From positions 1-11,808 of the forward strand of contig DEML01000047.1 of assembly GCA_002359185.1 (NCBI GenBank): a stretch of DNA of 11,808 nucleotides. The letters are read 5' to 3'. Each line of letters opens with the position of its first letter. Positions within the stretch are counted from its first letter, which is position 1. Position numbers and translations under genes: made by a program. Below are positions 6,001 to 11,808 of the stretch, one piece after another. The notes under the pieces are model-generated. The model saw only the letters and a list, made by a program, of their open reading frames with translations, had not been told where the DNA came from and did no database searches. This stretch comes from Planctomycetaceae bacterium UBA2671. GTDB taxonomy: Bacteria > Planctomycetota > Planctomycetia > Planctomycetales > Planctomycetaceae.

Positions 6001-8667
6001 GAACATGTGATAGATGTTGGACAAATGCAGGCGACCGATCCCGATCAACCAGACAATACTCTGGTTTATTCGATCTCAGGAAATGGGGCTGACGACGCAC
6101 TGTTCAGCATCACAAGTACTGGACTGCTCAGCTTTAATCTCACTCCCGATTTTGAAACCCCACTCGATTCGGATGGCGACAACGTCTACGAAGTAAGCGT
6201 CCAGGTGACCGACAACACATCACTGACGGATACCGAAACTCAATTCATCACCATTAATGATGCTGTCGATAACGTCATTCCCGGTGGTGTGATCGCAATG
6301 CTCGAAAATAGCACGATCGAATTTTCCAATGCCAACGGAAACGCAATCGAGCTGGATTCTCCCAGTGACTTTACGGAATACACCGTGAATTTGACGGTTC
6401 CACGAGGAATTCTCACTCTGGCTAGCACCGCTGGTCTGATATCCTCATCTGGGAATAATTCCAACATGGTTCAAATAATGGGGACAGCTCCAGCGATTAA
6501 TGCTGCTCTTGACGGCTTAATGTATACTGCCGATGCTCAGCTCGGTCCGATTTTATTGACAATCGATACTTCAACGACGGCATTCGGTCAATTCATTCAG
6601 GATATCGACCAGCAACAGATTGAAATTGTCGATGCGTTTGTCGATTCTGCCCTTGATTATACAACTTTCAACGGTATGGATAGCTTCTCAACAACGAGCC
6701 GTAGAGCTGTATTTGGTGATGATTTGGTAGAAATAGATCCCTCAGCCAGCTATACGATTTCCGGCAACGCATTTTCCGGTGACGGAATGGGCGGGCTATA
6801 TAATCCCAATAATCTCCAGTATTTCGGTTTTGCCAGCTACGATGTCGATATGCTGAGAATCGATCCCTGGTATGTCACTCAGTTCGCGGGGAGCAGTCAG
6901 GCGAGACTGGCGAGACAATTGAAAACCGGCGACACGGTTATCTATCTCGACGATGTCTCTGGATGGAACAACGGAGGCCCAGGTAGCACTCGTGCACTGG
7001 CCTGGTACGGATATGCCAACTCAGCTGGAGAAATTTACGATGATTACACCTATACGCGAAATGTGATCTTTGACAAGGTCAACGGTGCCTGGGATGCTGG
7101 GCAAATTAATTACGCCAATAATTCAATTACCCTGCGCACGCCTTGGGCAGGACCTAACGTCGCTGCAAACACTGCCTTTACAAATAATACCTCGGCCGCA
7201 ACTTACAACTACAATGTTCTTAACAAACAATCTGTCTCCAATGTCTCTCAACAATTCTCAGAGACGATCTCCGGATTTGGAAATAAGGCTTACGAATTCC
7301 GATATGGCACTGCTTTCATTCAGTCATTGATGCTCACGAATTATCAAAACGGTGCTGTGAATCAGATCAATTGGAGCAATGTTCAAATCGATCGCACTGT
7401 GGAAGAGTACCTGGCAGGCGAAACCGTGGAGTTGAAAGCCATTCAGGATTCGGCTGCAACTTATCAGTGGACTCAAACAGGTGGCCCACAGGTACAAATC
7501 AATAACGACGATCAATCTTTCGCAAACTTTGTTGCTCCCGTTACCCCTGTAGACATCGTGTTGGATTTTGAGGTCACGATTCAACAGGGTGCAGTAATGA
7601 CGACCAATACAATTTCTGTCACAATCCTTGCCAACACTTTCCAGTCCTCAGCGAATACCGATTCCGCTCTTGATTATACTACGTTTAATGGCTCGGAAAC
7701 GTTATTCACGACAAACCGTTCCGTTGTCTTTGGGGATGAATTTGTCGCAGTCGACCTCGACGACGATTATGTAATTTCTGGATCAGCGTTCTCAAACGAT
7801 CCTGGAAATTCCATGAATCAGCAATATTTTGGTTTTGCCAGCTATGACGCAGATCAGTTGCTCATTTCTCCCTGGCATGTGACTCAATTTGCTGGTAGCT
7901 CACAGGCTCGACTGACTCAGGCATTGAATAATGGCGATACCGTAATCCATCTTGATTCAGTTTCTGGGTGGAACAACGGGGGGCCAGGTGTTACCCGTAC
8001 ACTTGCCTGGTATGGTTACTCGAATTCTTCAAACTTCACCTATGACGATTATACCTACACGAGAAATGTGATTGTAGACAAAGCTAACGGTGCCTGGGAT
8101 GCTGGGCAAATTGATTTTGTCAATAACACCATCACTTTGAGAAACGCCTGGACCGGCGGAACGATTTCCGTGGGAACAGCATTTACCAATAATACGTCCG
8201 GCAATATCTACAATTACAATGTCTTGAATAAAGTAGATGTACCCGGTGAAATGACGGATTACTCAGGAACAATTTCCGGAGTTGGAAATCAGTCCAGCCA
8301 ATTCCGTCATGGGACCGCCTTTATTAAGACTGTTATCCTGACTAATTATGGACCGAATGCTCCAACTCCCCGAAATCAGCCTCCCCATCAAATCAGTTGG
8401 AGCAATATCGAGATCGATCGAGTTCCTGAATTTTATCGTCCAATGGAACGTGTCGATTTGAAGGTGACAAAAATAAATAATGCCATTTATCGCTGGAGAC
8501 AGGTTTCAGGGCCGAACGTAGCACTCGAAAATACAGACGAATTCAAAACCAGCTTCCTGGCTCCTGCTTCCAATCAGAATTTAACATTTGTGTTCGAGGT
8601 CGATATTATTCTCAATGGCATGATTGACACAGAGCAATTGACAGTATCACTTGTCGGATTGAATTGA
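3022..8667 (+). CDS. Giant secreted multidomain protein: metzincin-like protease, Calx-beta, beta-helix, cadherin-like and duplicated C-terminal modules
   Basis: Probable extracellular or cell-surface protein of 1,881 residues from GTG 3022 (1,884 from GTG 3013). There is no classical signal peptide. An arginine-rich leader is followed at 40-48 by LEVKVLLSA, a variant of the planctomycete LE-x-R-x-LLSA secretion-associated motif. Residues ~105-350 form a metzincin-like zinc protease domain: HEIGHTLSLSH at 278-288 gives His278, Glu279, His282 and His288, with Met305 in SPIMG as the Met-turn, but Ser285 replaces the usual Gly of HExxHxxGxxH. Two 114-residue Calx-beta-like repeats span 357-584. 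A right-handed beta-helix (~587-977) opens with the SLREAI motif and closes with NNGGPTLTHELIAGSAAIDAG-type and DIGALE motifs of the choice-of-anchor-Q class. Cadherin-like (981-1082) and another beta-sandwich-like region (to ~1204) follow. The rest is two copies (1208-1546, 1547-1881) of an unassigned module, each ending in a PKD-like beta domain (YxWxQxxGPxV). There is no cysteine in the whole protein and no C-terminal membrane anchor. Adhesion or matrix function is inferred; proteolysis is plausible but untested. Confidence 0.9.
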   Translation: MIVHHWLRRLRYYFPINSTRSLAKRRRFRNPSTLHASEVLEVKVLLSATLGMEEDYHPAAVDFPMGVFTPEEIHALENVQFNSDFSTKTPPSPLFSQRTASADGIHEADVLTFVLDFKESSQGNTSDIFGNVTSDFDITDYGFNISDFDMVAQAILAEVDEDYFTELIGTVAGPVGQDLAIDFIIGDIGVAPVGITEYYYVQIGTGTSGPHSGGTLGVAGGSVVRSNGGNGPNFGIQTGDVVASVFTDAIQGLGGVGTQLSSGNLQSTTFAVSGTLSHEIGHTLSLSHINKAGSTQPTNGVSPIMGTGAIDLPNQDRVTDREFSLSGVDAQNGNAQRMHIQQLVDAVGLHDFDTDPGVTIVETDGSTDVTEGGVTDTYSIVLNAQPTSDVVITIDPGTQLTVDSTTITFTTENWDEAQVVTVTAVDDVVIEGLHNGTITHTVASADPDYDQFVVPDLMVTITDNDFVMPPGITVTESAGNTAVTEGGATDTYTIALNSQPTSDVTVTLNGAPQLNLNPVTLTFTDMNWNMAQEVTVTAFNDYLVEGAHNGTITHTVTSADNNYNNFVVPDITVAITDDDIAIPATIMVTTATDENDGTLNPNAGSGVSLREAILAANSNPNANTITFAAGLNGTPIVLSLAGNNDNVGLTGDLDITEDITITGNGINQTIIDADGIDRVFHLVNGATFNLDGVTVTGGSANNGGGIAVDSGDMIITGTQIQNNAASGTGGGVYLIFNGTLSITESTIANNSAGTTGGGVYTFGTFNIDRTTIHGNTSIIAGGGFYSFGSSASTISQSTISNNSSTRDGGGFYSQGSTISILNSTLTGNRADSDAGGASGTGGGIGTFSGSITLNNTIVGGNFVGSGTTSDDITSQHIQGTSSFNLIGDSGSAGGLMDGINGNIVGVNGLGTRDINTILNTNLANNGGPTLTHELIAGSAAIDAGDPNFMGPPDTDQRGTGFNRIDNGRIDIGALESEVPQTPPTLSQFFFGRFEHVIDVGQMQATDPDQPDNTLVYSISGNGADDALFSITSTGLLSFNLTPDFETPLDSDGDNVYEVSVQVTDNTSLTDTETQFITINDAVDNVIPGGVIAMLENSTIEFSNANGNAIELDSPSDFTEYTVNLTVPRGILTLASTAGLISSSGNNSNMVQIMGTAPAINAALDGLMYTADAQLGPILLTIDTSTTAFGQFIQDIDQQQIEIVDAFVDSALDYTTFNGMDSFSTTSRRAVFGDDLVEIDPSASYTISGNAFSGDGMGGLYNPNNLQYFGFASYDVDMLRIDPWYVTQFAGSSQARLARQLKTGDTVIYLDDVSGWNNGGPGSTRALAWYGYANSAGEIYDDYTYTRNVIFDKVNGAWDAGQINYANNSITLRTPWAGPNVAANTAFTNNTSAATYNYNVLNKQSVSNVSQQFSETISGFGNKAYEFRYGTAFIQSLMLTNYQNGAVNQINWSNVQIDRTVEEYLAGETVELKAIQDSAATYQWTQTGGPQVQINNDDQSFANFVAPVTPVDIVLDFEVTIQQGAVMTTNTISVTILANTFQSSANTDSALDYTTFNGSETLFTTNRSVVFGDEFVAVDLDDDYVISGSAFSNDPGNSMNQQYFGFASYDADQLLISPWHVTQFAGSSQARLTQALNNGDTVIHLDSVSGWNNGGPGVTRTLAWYGYSNSSNFTYDDYTYTRNVIVDKANGAWDAGQIDFVNNTITLRNAWTGGTISVGTAFTNNTSGNIYNYNVLNKVDVPGEMTDYSGTISGVGNQSSQFRHGTAFIKTVILTNYGPNAPTPRNQPPHQISWSNIEIDRVPEFYRPMERVDLKVTKINNAIYRWRQVSGPNVALENTDEFKTSFLAPASNQNLTFVFEVDIILNGMIDTEQLTVSLVGLN
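4090..4773 (+). repeat. Two tandem 342-base Calx-beta-like repeat units inside the giant gene
   Basis: Units 4090-4431 and 4432-4773 encode parallel sequences with the shared pattern G-[VI]-T-[IV]-[VT]-E, VTEGG, TDTY, QPTSDV, TFT..NW, EG.HNGTITHTV, VPD and ITD[ND]D. Calx-beta-like domains of this kind are beta-sandwiches, and their acidic ends often bind calcium in family members. Here they separate the protease domain from the beta-helix and may act as a calcium-stiffened spacer (inference). Confidence 0.8.
6643..8664 (+). repeat. Tandem duplication of a ~1 kb module at the 3' end of the giant gene
   Basis: Copy A is 6643-7659 and copy B 7660-8664; both start with DSALDYTTFNG. The copies share long blocks such as YFGFASYD, VTQFAGSSQARL, SGWNNGGPG, LAWYGY, YDDYTYTRNVI, NGAWDAGQI, TAFTNNTS, YNYNVLNK and an SN-x-x-IDR end, followed by a PKD-like segment. 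DNA identity is patchy: 27 bases (7081-7107 and 8086-8112) are identical while nearby third positions have diverged. Copy B has an insertion of about 10 residues near NAPTPRNQPP. The aromatic- and Asn/Gly-rich core suggests a beta-sandwich, possibly carbohydrate-binding (inference). Confidence 0.9.
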
Positions 8668-8683
8668 TCATCCAGAGGTAGTC

Positions 8684-8701
8684 TTACAGGCGATCCTGTA
8701 A
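8684..8701 (+). terminator. Weak hairpin just after the giant gene
   Basis: TTACAGG (8684-8690), loop CGAT, CCTGTAA (8695-8701): a perfect 7-pair stem 16 bases after the stop codon. No T-run follows, so it may be a transcript-end stabiliser or attenuated terminator rather than a strong intrinsic one. Confidence 0.35.
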
Positions 8702-8762
8702 CGCATGAGGTACTGTACGAAAAGGGATTTGGTAAGCCATCAGCGGTTCCATTATTCTGAAA

Positions 8763-8789
8763 GGAGATTTGTAGATGTTACAAATCTCC
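8763..8789. repeat. Perfect 11-base-pair hairpin between convergent genes
   Basis: GGAGATTTGTA (8763-8773) and TACAAATCTCC (8779-8789) are perfect complements around the loop GATGT. On the minus strand the stem is followed by TTTC, so it could serve as a weak terminator for the dehydrogenase gene, whose stop is about 170 bases away. On the plus strand it buries an AAGGAG (8761-8766) and places an ATG (8775-8777) in the loop. The rest of the gap 8668-8959 holds no gene that I can support. Confidence 0.5.
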
Positions 8790-8959
8790 AGACGAACAGC
8801 AGACACTTATCGCAAGAAGGATCCGTCGCATCTTTTATGTGGCGAACAAAACTCCGCCAACTCAGTGCCACATTTCCGCCCAAAGCGTTATCTTTTCTGC
8901 CCCTTCTTTGCACAGGTGCGTTCTCTGAATAAGGTCATTATGGACTTCAATTCCGCATA

Positions 8960-10279
8960 CTAAGCCTTACGGATGATGCCAGTAGCCATAGTTGCAAGTT
9001 TTGTAAAATTGCGGGTATCAAGAATAAACTTAGAATGACTGGTAATAAAGTTACAGTCGTATGCGCTATGGTCAGTTGCAATAAGGACACAATCCTGCTC
9101 AGACAGTAATTTCTCTGTTAATTCGCAACTTGACATTTCGGGTAGGTCATGGTGTCTCATTTTCGGAAGATGGGGCACATGAGGGTCATTATAAGAAAGG
9201 TCCGCTCCGCGTTTCAGGAGTTCTTCCATCAGAACGAATGAAGGACTCTCCCGCGGGTCGTCGACATCTTTTTTGTAAGCAACGCCGAGAAGAAGGATTT
9301 TGCTGTTCTTGATCGGCTTTCCCTGTTCATTCAGAAACTCAGCCAGCCGCGTAATTACATAATCGGGCATTCGTGAGTTGACTTCTCCTGCCAGTTCAAT
9401 AAATCGCGTTGTCAGCCCCTGTTTGCGTGCCAGCCAAGTCAAGTAGAATGGATCGATCGGAATGCAGTGACCGCCCAATCCAGGCCCAGGATAAAATGCC
9501 TGAAATCCAAACGGTTTGGTTTTAGCGGCATCGATGACCTCCCAGATGTCTATGCCCATGCGGTCAAACAGCATTTTGAGTTCGTTGACTAGAGCGATAT
9601 TCACAGCCCGGTACGTGTTCTCGAGAATTTTGCAGGCTTCAGCAACTTCACAACTTGAGACAGGGATTACTTTGACGATCGATTGAGAATAGAGCGCCAC
9701 TGCCAGTTCAAGACTCTGTGGATCATATCCGCCGACCACTTTAGGAATGCCAGCGGCAGTGAAGTCGGGGTTGCCAGGATCTTCGCGTTCCGGGCTGTAA
9801 GCGAGGAAAAAATCCTCACCCACTATTAAGCTTGAGGTTTCAAGGATTGGAAGCATTACGTCGCGGGTCGTTGTTGGATAAGTCGTACTTTCCAGTATGA
9901 TCAATTGTCCTTTTCGCAATGTTCTGGCAATTGACTCGGTTGTTTTTTCTACATAGGTTAAATCGGGATCACGAGTGTCGTTCAATGGAGTCGGAACGCA
10001 AATGAGCAAAACGTCTGCTTCTGCCAGACGAGCCGAATCAGTAGTGGCCTCAAATTTTCCAGAGATTCGCCATTTATCAACTTCTTCATTGCTGATGTGT
10101 TTGATATAGCTTTTGCCTGCATTGAGTGTTTCTACTTTTTTGGAATCAACATCAAATCCAATGACCTGAAAGCCTTTATTAAAAAAAGCACTGATTAATG
10201 GTAAGCCGACGTAGCCCAGTCCGATGATTCCAATAATGCTATTCTGCGATTCAATTTTGTTTTTGAGATTCTTGAGCAT
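8960..10279 (-). CDS. wbpA: UDP-N-acetyl-D-glucosamine 6-dehydrogenase (nucleotide sugar dehydrogenase, WbpA type)
   Basis: Predicted cytoplasmic enzyme that oxidises C6 of a UDP-hexose, most likely UDP-GlcNAc to UDP-GlcNAcA, with two NAD+ per turn. It supplies uronic-acid precursors for surface polysaccharide. At 439 residues it is full length. GLGYVG at 20-25 is the NAD-binding Rossmann loop; FDVDSKKVETLNAGKSYI (42-59) is typical of the WbpA branch; CVPTPL at 94-99, ESTTYPTTT at 130-138 and YSPER at 161-165 are family motifs. Lys217 and Asn221 lie in the CKILENTYRAVN active-site helix, and GGHCIPIDP (269-277) holds the catalytic Cys272. GVAYKKDVDDPRESP (332-346) begins the C-terminal UDP-binding domain. 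ATG 10279 is the natural start, about 20 bases after the end of the broken sugar-transferase gene, with which it was probably once co-transcribed. Its 3' end points at the giant gene. The exact substrate (UDP-GlcNAc, UDP-GalNAc or UDP-Glc) is inferred from subfamily resemblance, not proven. Confidence 0.92.
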   Translation of the reverse strand: MLKNLKNKIESQNSIIGIIGLGYVGLPLISAFFNKGFQVIGFDVDSKKVETLNAGKSYIKHISNEEVDKWRISGKFEATTDSARLAEADVLLICVPTPLNDTRDPDLTYVEKTTESIARTLRKGQLIILESTTYPTTTRDVMLPILETSSLIVGEDFFLAYSPEREDPGNPDFTAAGIPKVVGGYDPQSLELAVALYSQSIVKVIPVSSCEVAEACKILENTYRAVNIALVNELKMLFDRMGIDIWEVIDAAKTKPFGFQAFYPGPGLGGHCIPIDPFYLTWLARKQGLTTRFIELAGEVNSRMPDYVITRLAEFLNEQGKPIKNSKILLLGVAYKKDVDDPRESPSFVLMEELLKRGADLSYNDPHVPHLPKMRHHDLPEMSSCELTEKLLSEQDCVLIATDHSAYDCNFITSHSKFILDTRNFTKLATMATGIIRKA

Positions 10280-10298
10280 CGTCCCAGACCTTGTTGAA

Positions 10299-10611
10299 TT
10301 AAATGGAAAAAATTACTACGGGACGCGGACCGACGAGGCTCAATTGACCGCGGGTCATATTGATCCATTCCGGCAATTCATCCAGCGAGGCTTTGCCTAA
10401 GAAATTGCCGAACTGAGTCAGTCGAAGTTCATCCGGCAAAGGTTTTGCAGAGGCATCGACACTCAAATTCATGTTGCTAAACTTTACCATTTGAAAGCTT
10501 TTGCCATCTTTCCCAGTGCGTTATTGCACAATAAAAGACGGGAGCTCCGAGATTCAGACTCACGTGTGCATAGAGAATTCCAATGACGGATTTAAGAATT
10601 ATCTTAGCAGA
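10299..10611 (-). pseudogene. Frameshifted and truncated bacterial sugar transferase (undecaprenyl-phosphate sugar phosphotransferase family)
   Basis: Remnant of the PglC/WbaP/WcaJ-type enzymes that transfer a sugar phosphate to undecaprenyl phosphate and start polysaccharide assembly at the inner membrane. On the minus strand the homology runs through three frames: a piece ending LNLGAPVFY (10611-10531), then a short piece with ALGKMAKAFK (about 10528-10491), then MVKFSNMNLSVDA through PLPDELRLTQFGNFLGKASLDELPEWIN to LSLVGPRPVV (10490-10305). In intact enzymes these are one continuous GSPVFF...G.GK.F.MVKFRSM...LR.TSLDELP...GDMSLVGPRP block. Two frameshifts therefore break it, the N-terminal membrane anchor is not recognisable, and the C-terminus is replaced by IFSI and a stop. 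The 63-codon frame 10299-10490 alone could be annotated as a gene but lacks the anchor and half the catalytic region. It lies directly upstream of the dehydrogenase gene. Confidence 0.8.
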
Positions 10612-10679
10612 CTAGCGACTACAGGATCTAAGGTTCTTTTGAAGAATACTGAGTACATTGTATTCCCCTGCCTTCACTC

Positions 10680-10696
10680 CAGAGCATTCTGCTCTG
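10680..10696. repeat. Perfect 7-base-pair hairpin with 3-base loop
   Basis: CAGAGCA (10680-10686), loop TTC, TGCTCTG (10690-10696). The TGCTCT element recurs partly at once (CTGCTCT near 10699-10705). No T-run follows on either strand, so its role is unknown. Confidence 0.4.
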
Positions 10697-11076
10697 AACT
10701 GCTCTAACCTTAAACACTCTTAATCCTGCTTTTGCTCATTCCACAAGCGGGAGTACCTTTCTGTTGAAAACAGTTCCGCAGAGAAATGGTCAAGCTTGAA
10801 TTTGGGACGTTAGAAGAAGTATTCAACTAGAATACTCATTCCGCATTCAATGTTCCCTCCCACAGGCAAGCCGGATTTCCGGTTAAGCTATCAGTCGGCT
10901 GAAAACGTGTCAATATGGGAGGGATTTCAGCAAAGGGTAAAGCTAGGTTTAGTATCGGATTTGTATGGTAAAGGTCCATGAAATCTGCAGCAGTCGTTTG
11001 GTAGGCTTTCTTACAAATTATTGTAAACCATAGTCAGAAAACTAAGCGCCTTGGGGAGCCGAAAAATGTGGCGTCG

Positions 11077-11217
11077 GATTGGTCGAGGTTCGCATGCTGG
11101 AGACAAGATGGAACTTGGCAAAGACTACGTAACGATTTCGTTCAAAAAGATCGTCGAAAAGCAGTTCGAAATCCCAAATCAACGATAATAGAGGGTGTTC
11201 AACTTATTGCCAGTACA
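11077..11217 (+). pseudogene. IS5-type transposase fragment
   Basis: The plus-strand frame containing GTG 11068 encodes DWSRFACWRQDGTWQRL, then a basic RRKAVRNPKSTII segment. This follows the pattern W..F..W..DGTW.R......R...R.P..S..IIDSQS of IS5-family (IS427/IS1031-like) transposases. The expected IIDSQSVKTT is degraded to IIEGVQLIAST, which removes the first catalytic Asp. No continuation with the later DDE residues is readable downstream, and no terminal inverted repeats were found nearby. It is probably an old insertion-sequence relic of about 47 codons. Assignment is by motif pattern only. Confidence 0.5.
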
Positions 11218-11746
11218 TCAGTTATTTCTCCATACCTAAATCCAACCTTCAAACGGGGCAAGATACCTGGATGCGATAGTGTTAGCCGCTGGGATTGAGT
11301 TCCAGCGGACACAAAGCCTCGGAATGACCTCAAGGCATGCTGCTTCTGTGCAGTTGCCAGAAAGGTTGTTCCGGGGCTTTTTGAGTTGATGCCGTCAAAA
11401 ATCATCCATTCATTTTACTAAGGAGTATTTAATTTCGTACATCATGCAGATTCAAACTGAAGTGCGTGACCCAATCGCTATGTGGCCGTGTAGCGATCGC
11501 CTAAGTCTGCCGCAACTGACAGAGAGAACATTCAAGCTATTCAGCAATACGGGTACCGGATCGGTGGTGCATTTTAGCCGAGCGACAGTATCCAGTTGTT
11601 TGCGACACCCTTACCGCGTTTAAATTCGGATTTTCATTACGAACCAGTGACTCTCCCTGTTCTATTCGCCGTTCGAACTACTTCGCTCGCGTATAAATCT
11701 ATAAGTCGTTAACTGGCATGGAATTGCAATAGTTCGGGTCTCTAAT

Positions 11747-11761
11747 GGTGACCCCGTCACC
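11747..11761. repeat. Perfect 6-base-pair hairpin near the right edge
   Basis: GGTGAC (11747-11752), loop CCC, GTCACC (11756-11761), followed within 25 bases by two further small dyads formed by CCTG/CAGG pairs (11761-11783). The cluster is dense enough to suggest a structured element that may continue past the window edge. Confidence 0.3.
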
Positions 11762-11808
11762 TGAGCAAACAGGTACGAACCTGGAACCCTATGGTTAACA
11801 GAAATCAA

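Larger units (their letters stand above)
10612..11808. other. Gene-poor, apparently decayed region at the right end
   Basis: About 1.2 kb without an intact gene on either strand. It contains a transposase fragment (about 11077-11217), hairpins at 10680-10696 and 11747-11761, and smaller dyads such as TTACAA-ATTA-TTGTAA near 11011-11026. The plus-strand frame 11444-11623 (59 residues) and the minus-strand frame 11199-11405 show no family motif and no properly spaced ribosome site. Together with the broken sugar transferase, it looks like a former gene region in decay. Confidence 0.6.

Noticed and set aside
8705..8932. Plus-strand open frame of 75 codons between the convergent genes
   Set aside because: No spaced ribosome site and no family resemblance; it overlaps the hairpin region in another frame. 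Treated as noncoding.
11199..11405. Minus-strand open frame of 68 codons
   Set aside because: No motif or ribosome site, and it runs antisense across the end of the transposase-fragment frame.
11494..11501. GCGATCGC octamer resembling the cyanobacterial HIP1 element
   Set aside because: A single occurrence; nothing else suggests a cyanobacterial origin, so it is chance.
11444..11623. Plus-strand 59-codon frame with AAGGAG about 20 bases upstream
   Set aside because: The ribosome site is too far from the ATG and the peptide has no recognisable features; it lies in a decayed region.
11740..11808. tRNA-like signal on the minus strand at the right edge (GGTTC-rich arm and a CTGTTAA loop recalling tRNA-Asn)
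   Set aside because: The would-be anticodon stem does not pair, the T-arm has only four pairs with a non-canonical loop, and the rest is outside the window. Not supportable as a tRNA.

Overview
The window looks like chromosomal DNA of a planctomycete (Planctomycetota, probably Planctomycetaceae in the broad sense). The main evidence is the 1,881-residue secreted-type protein in the middle. It opens with an arginine-rich leader followed by L-E-V-K-V-L-L-S-A, a close variant of the LE-x-R-x-LLSA signature found at the N-termini of many large extracellular planctomycete proteins. Base composition is moderate and gene density is low at both ends.

Layout. Positions 1-156 hold the last 51 codons of a gene entering from the left. 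Next is a TylF/MycF-type O-methyltransferase (preferred start 339, end 1076), then an integral-membrane acyltransferase-3 family O-acyltransferase (1268-2284), which is followed by a convincing intrinsic terminator (2423-2457). After about 560 bases without a clear gene comes the giant gene (3022-8667). In order, its product has a metzincin-like zinc protease domain, two Calx-beta-like repeats, a parallel beta-helix ending in a choice-of-anchor-Q-like tail, cadherin-like beta domains, and two tandem copies of a ~339-residue module I cannot assign to a named family. Reading the other way from the right are a UDP-N-acetylglucosamine 6-dehydrogenase of the WbpA type (8960-10279, minus) and, just upstream of it, a frameshifted and truncated sugar-transferase pseudogene (10299-10611, minus). 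From about 10612 to the end I find no intact gene, only a fragment of an IS5-type transposase (about 11077-11217) and several hairpins.

How the parts relate. Four of the recognisable genes or remnants (O-methyltransferase, O-acyltransferase, nucleotide-sugar dehydrogenase, lipid-linked sugar transferase remnant) are types used to build and decorate surface polysaccharide. The giant protein is probably exported and adhesive, with a possible protease activity. A working inference is the edge of an exopolysaccharide/surface-matrix locus that has been rearranged. The decayed right-hand side, with a broken transferase and transposase debris, fits a recombination hotspot. The two plus-strand sugar-modifying genes may share a transcript, but the 191-base gap between them does not prove it.
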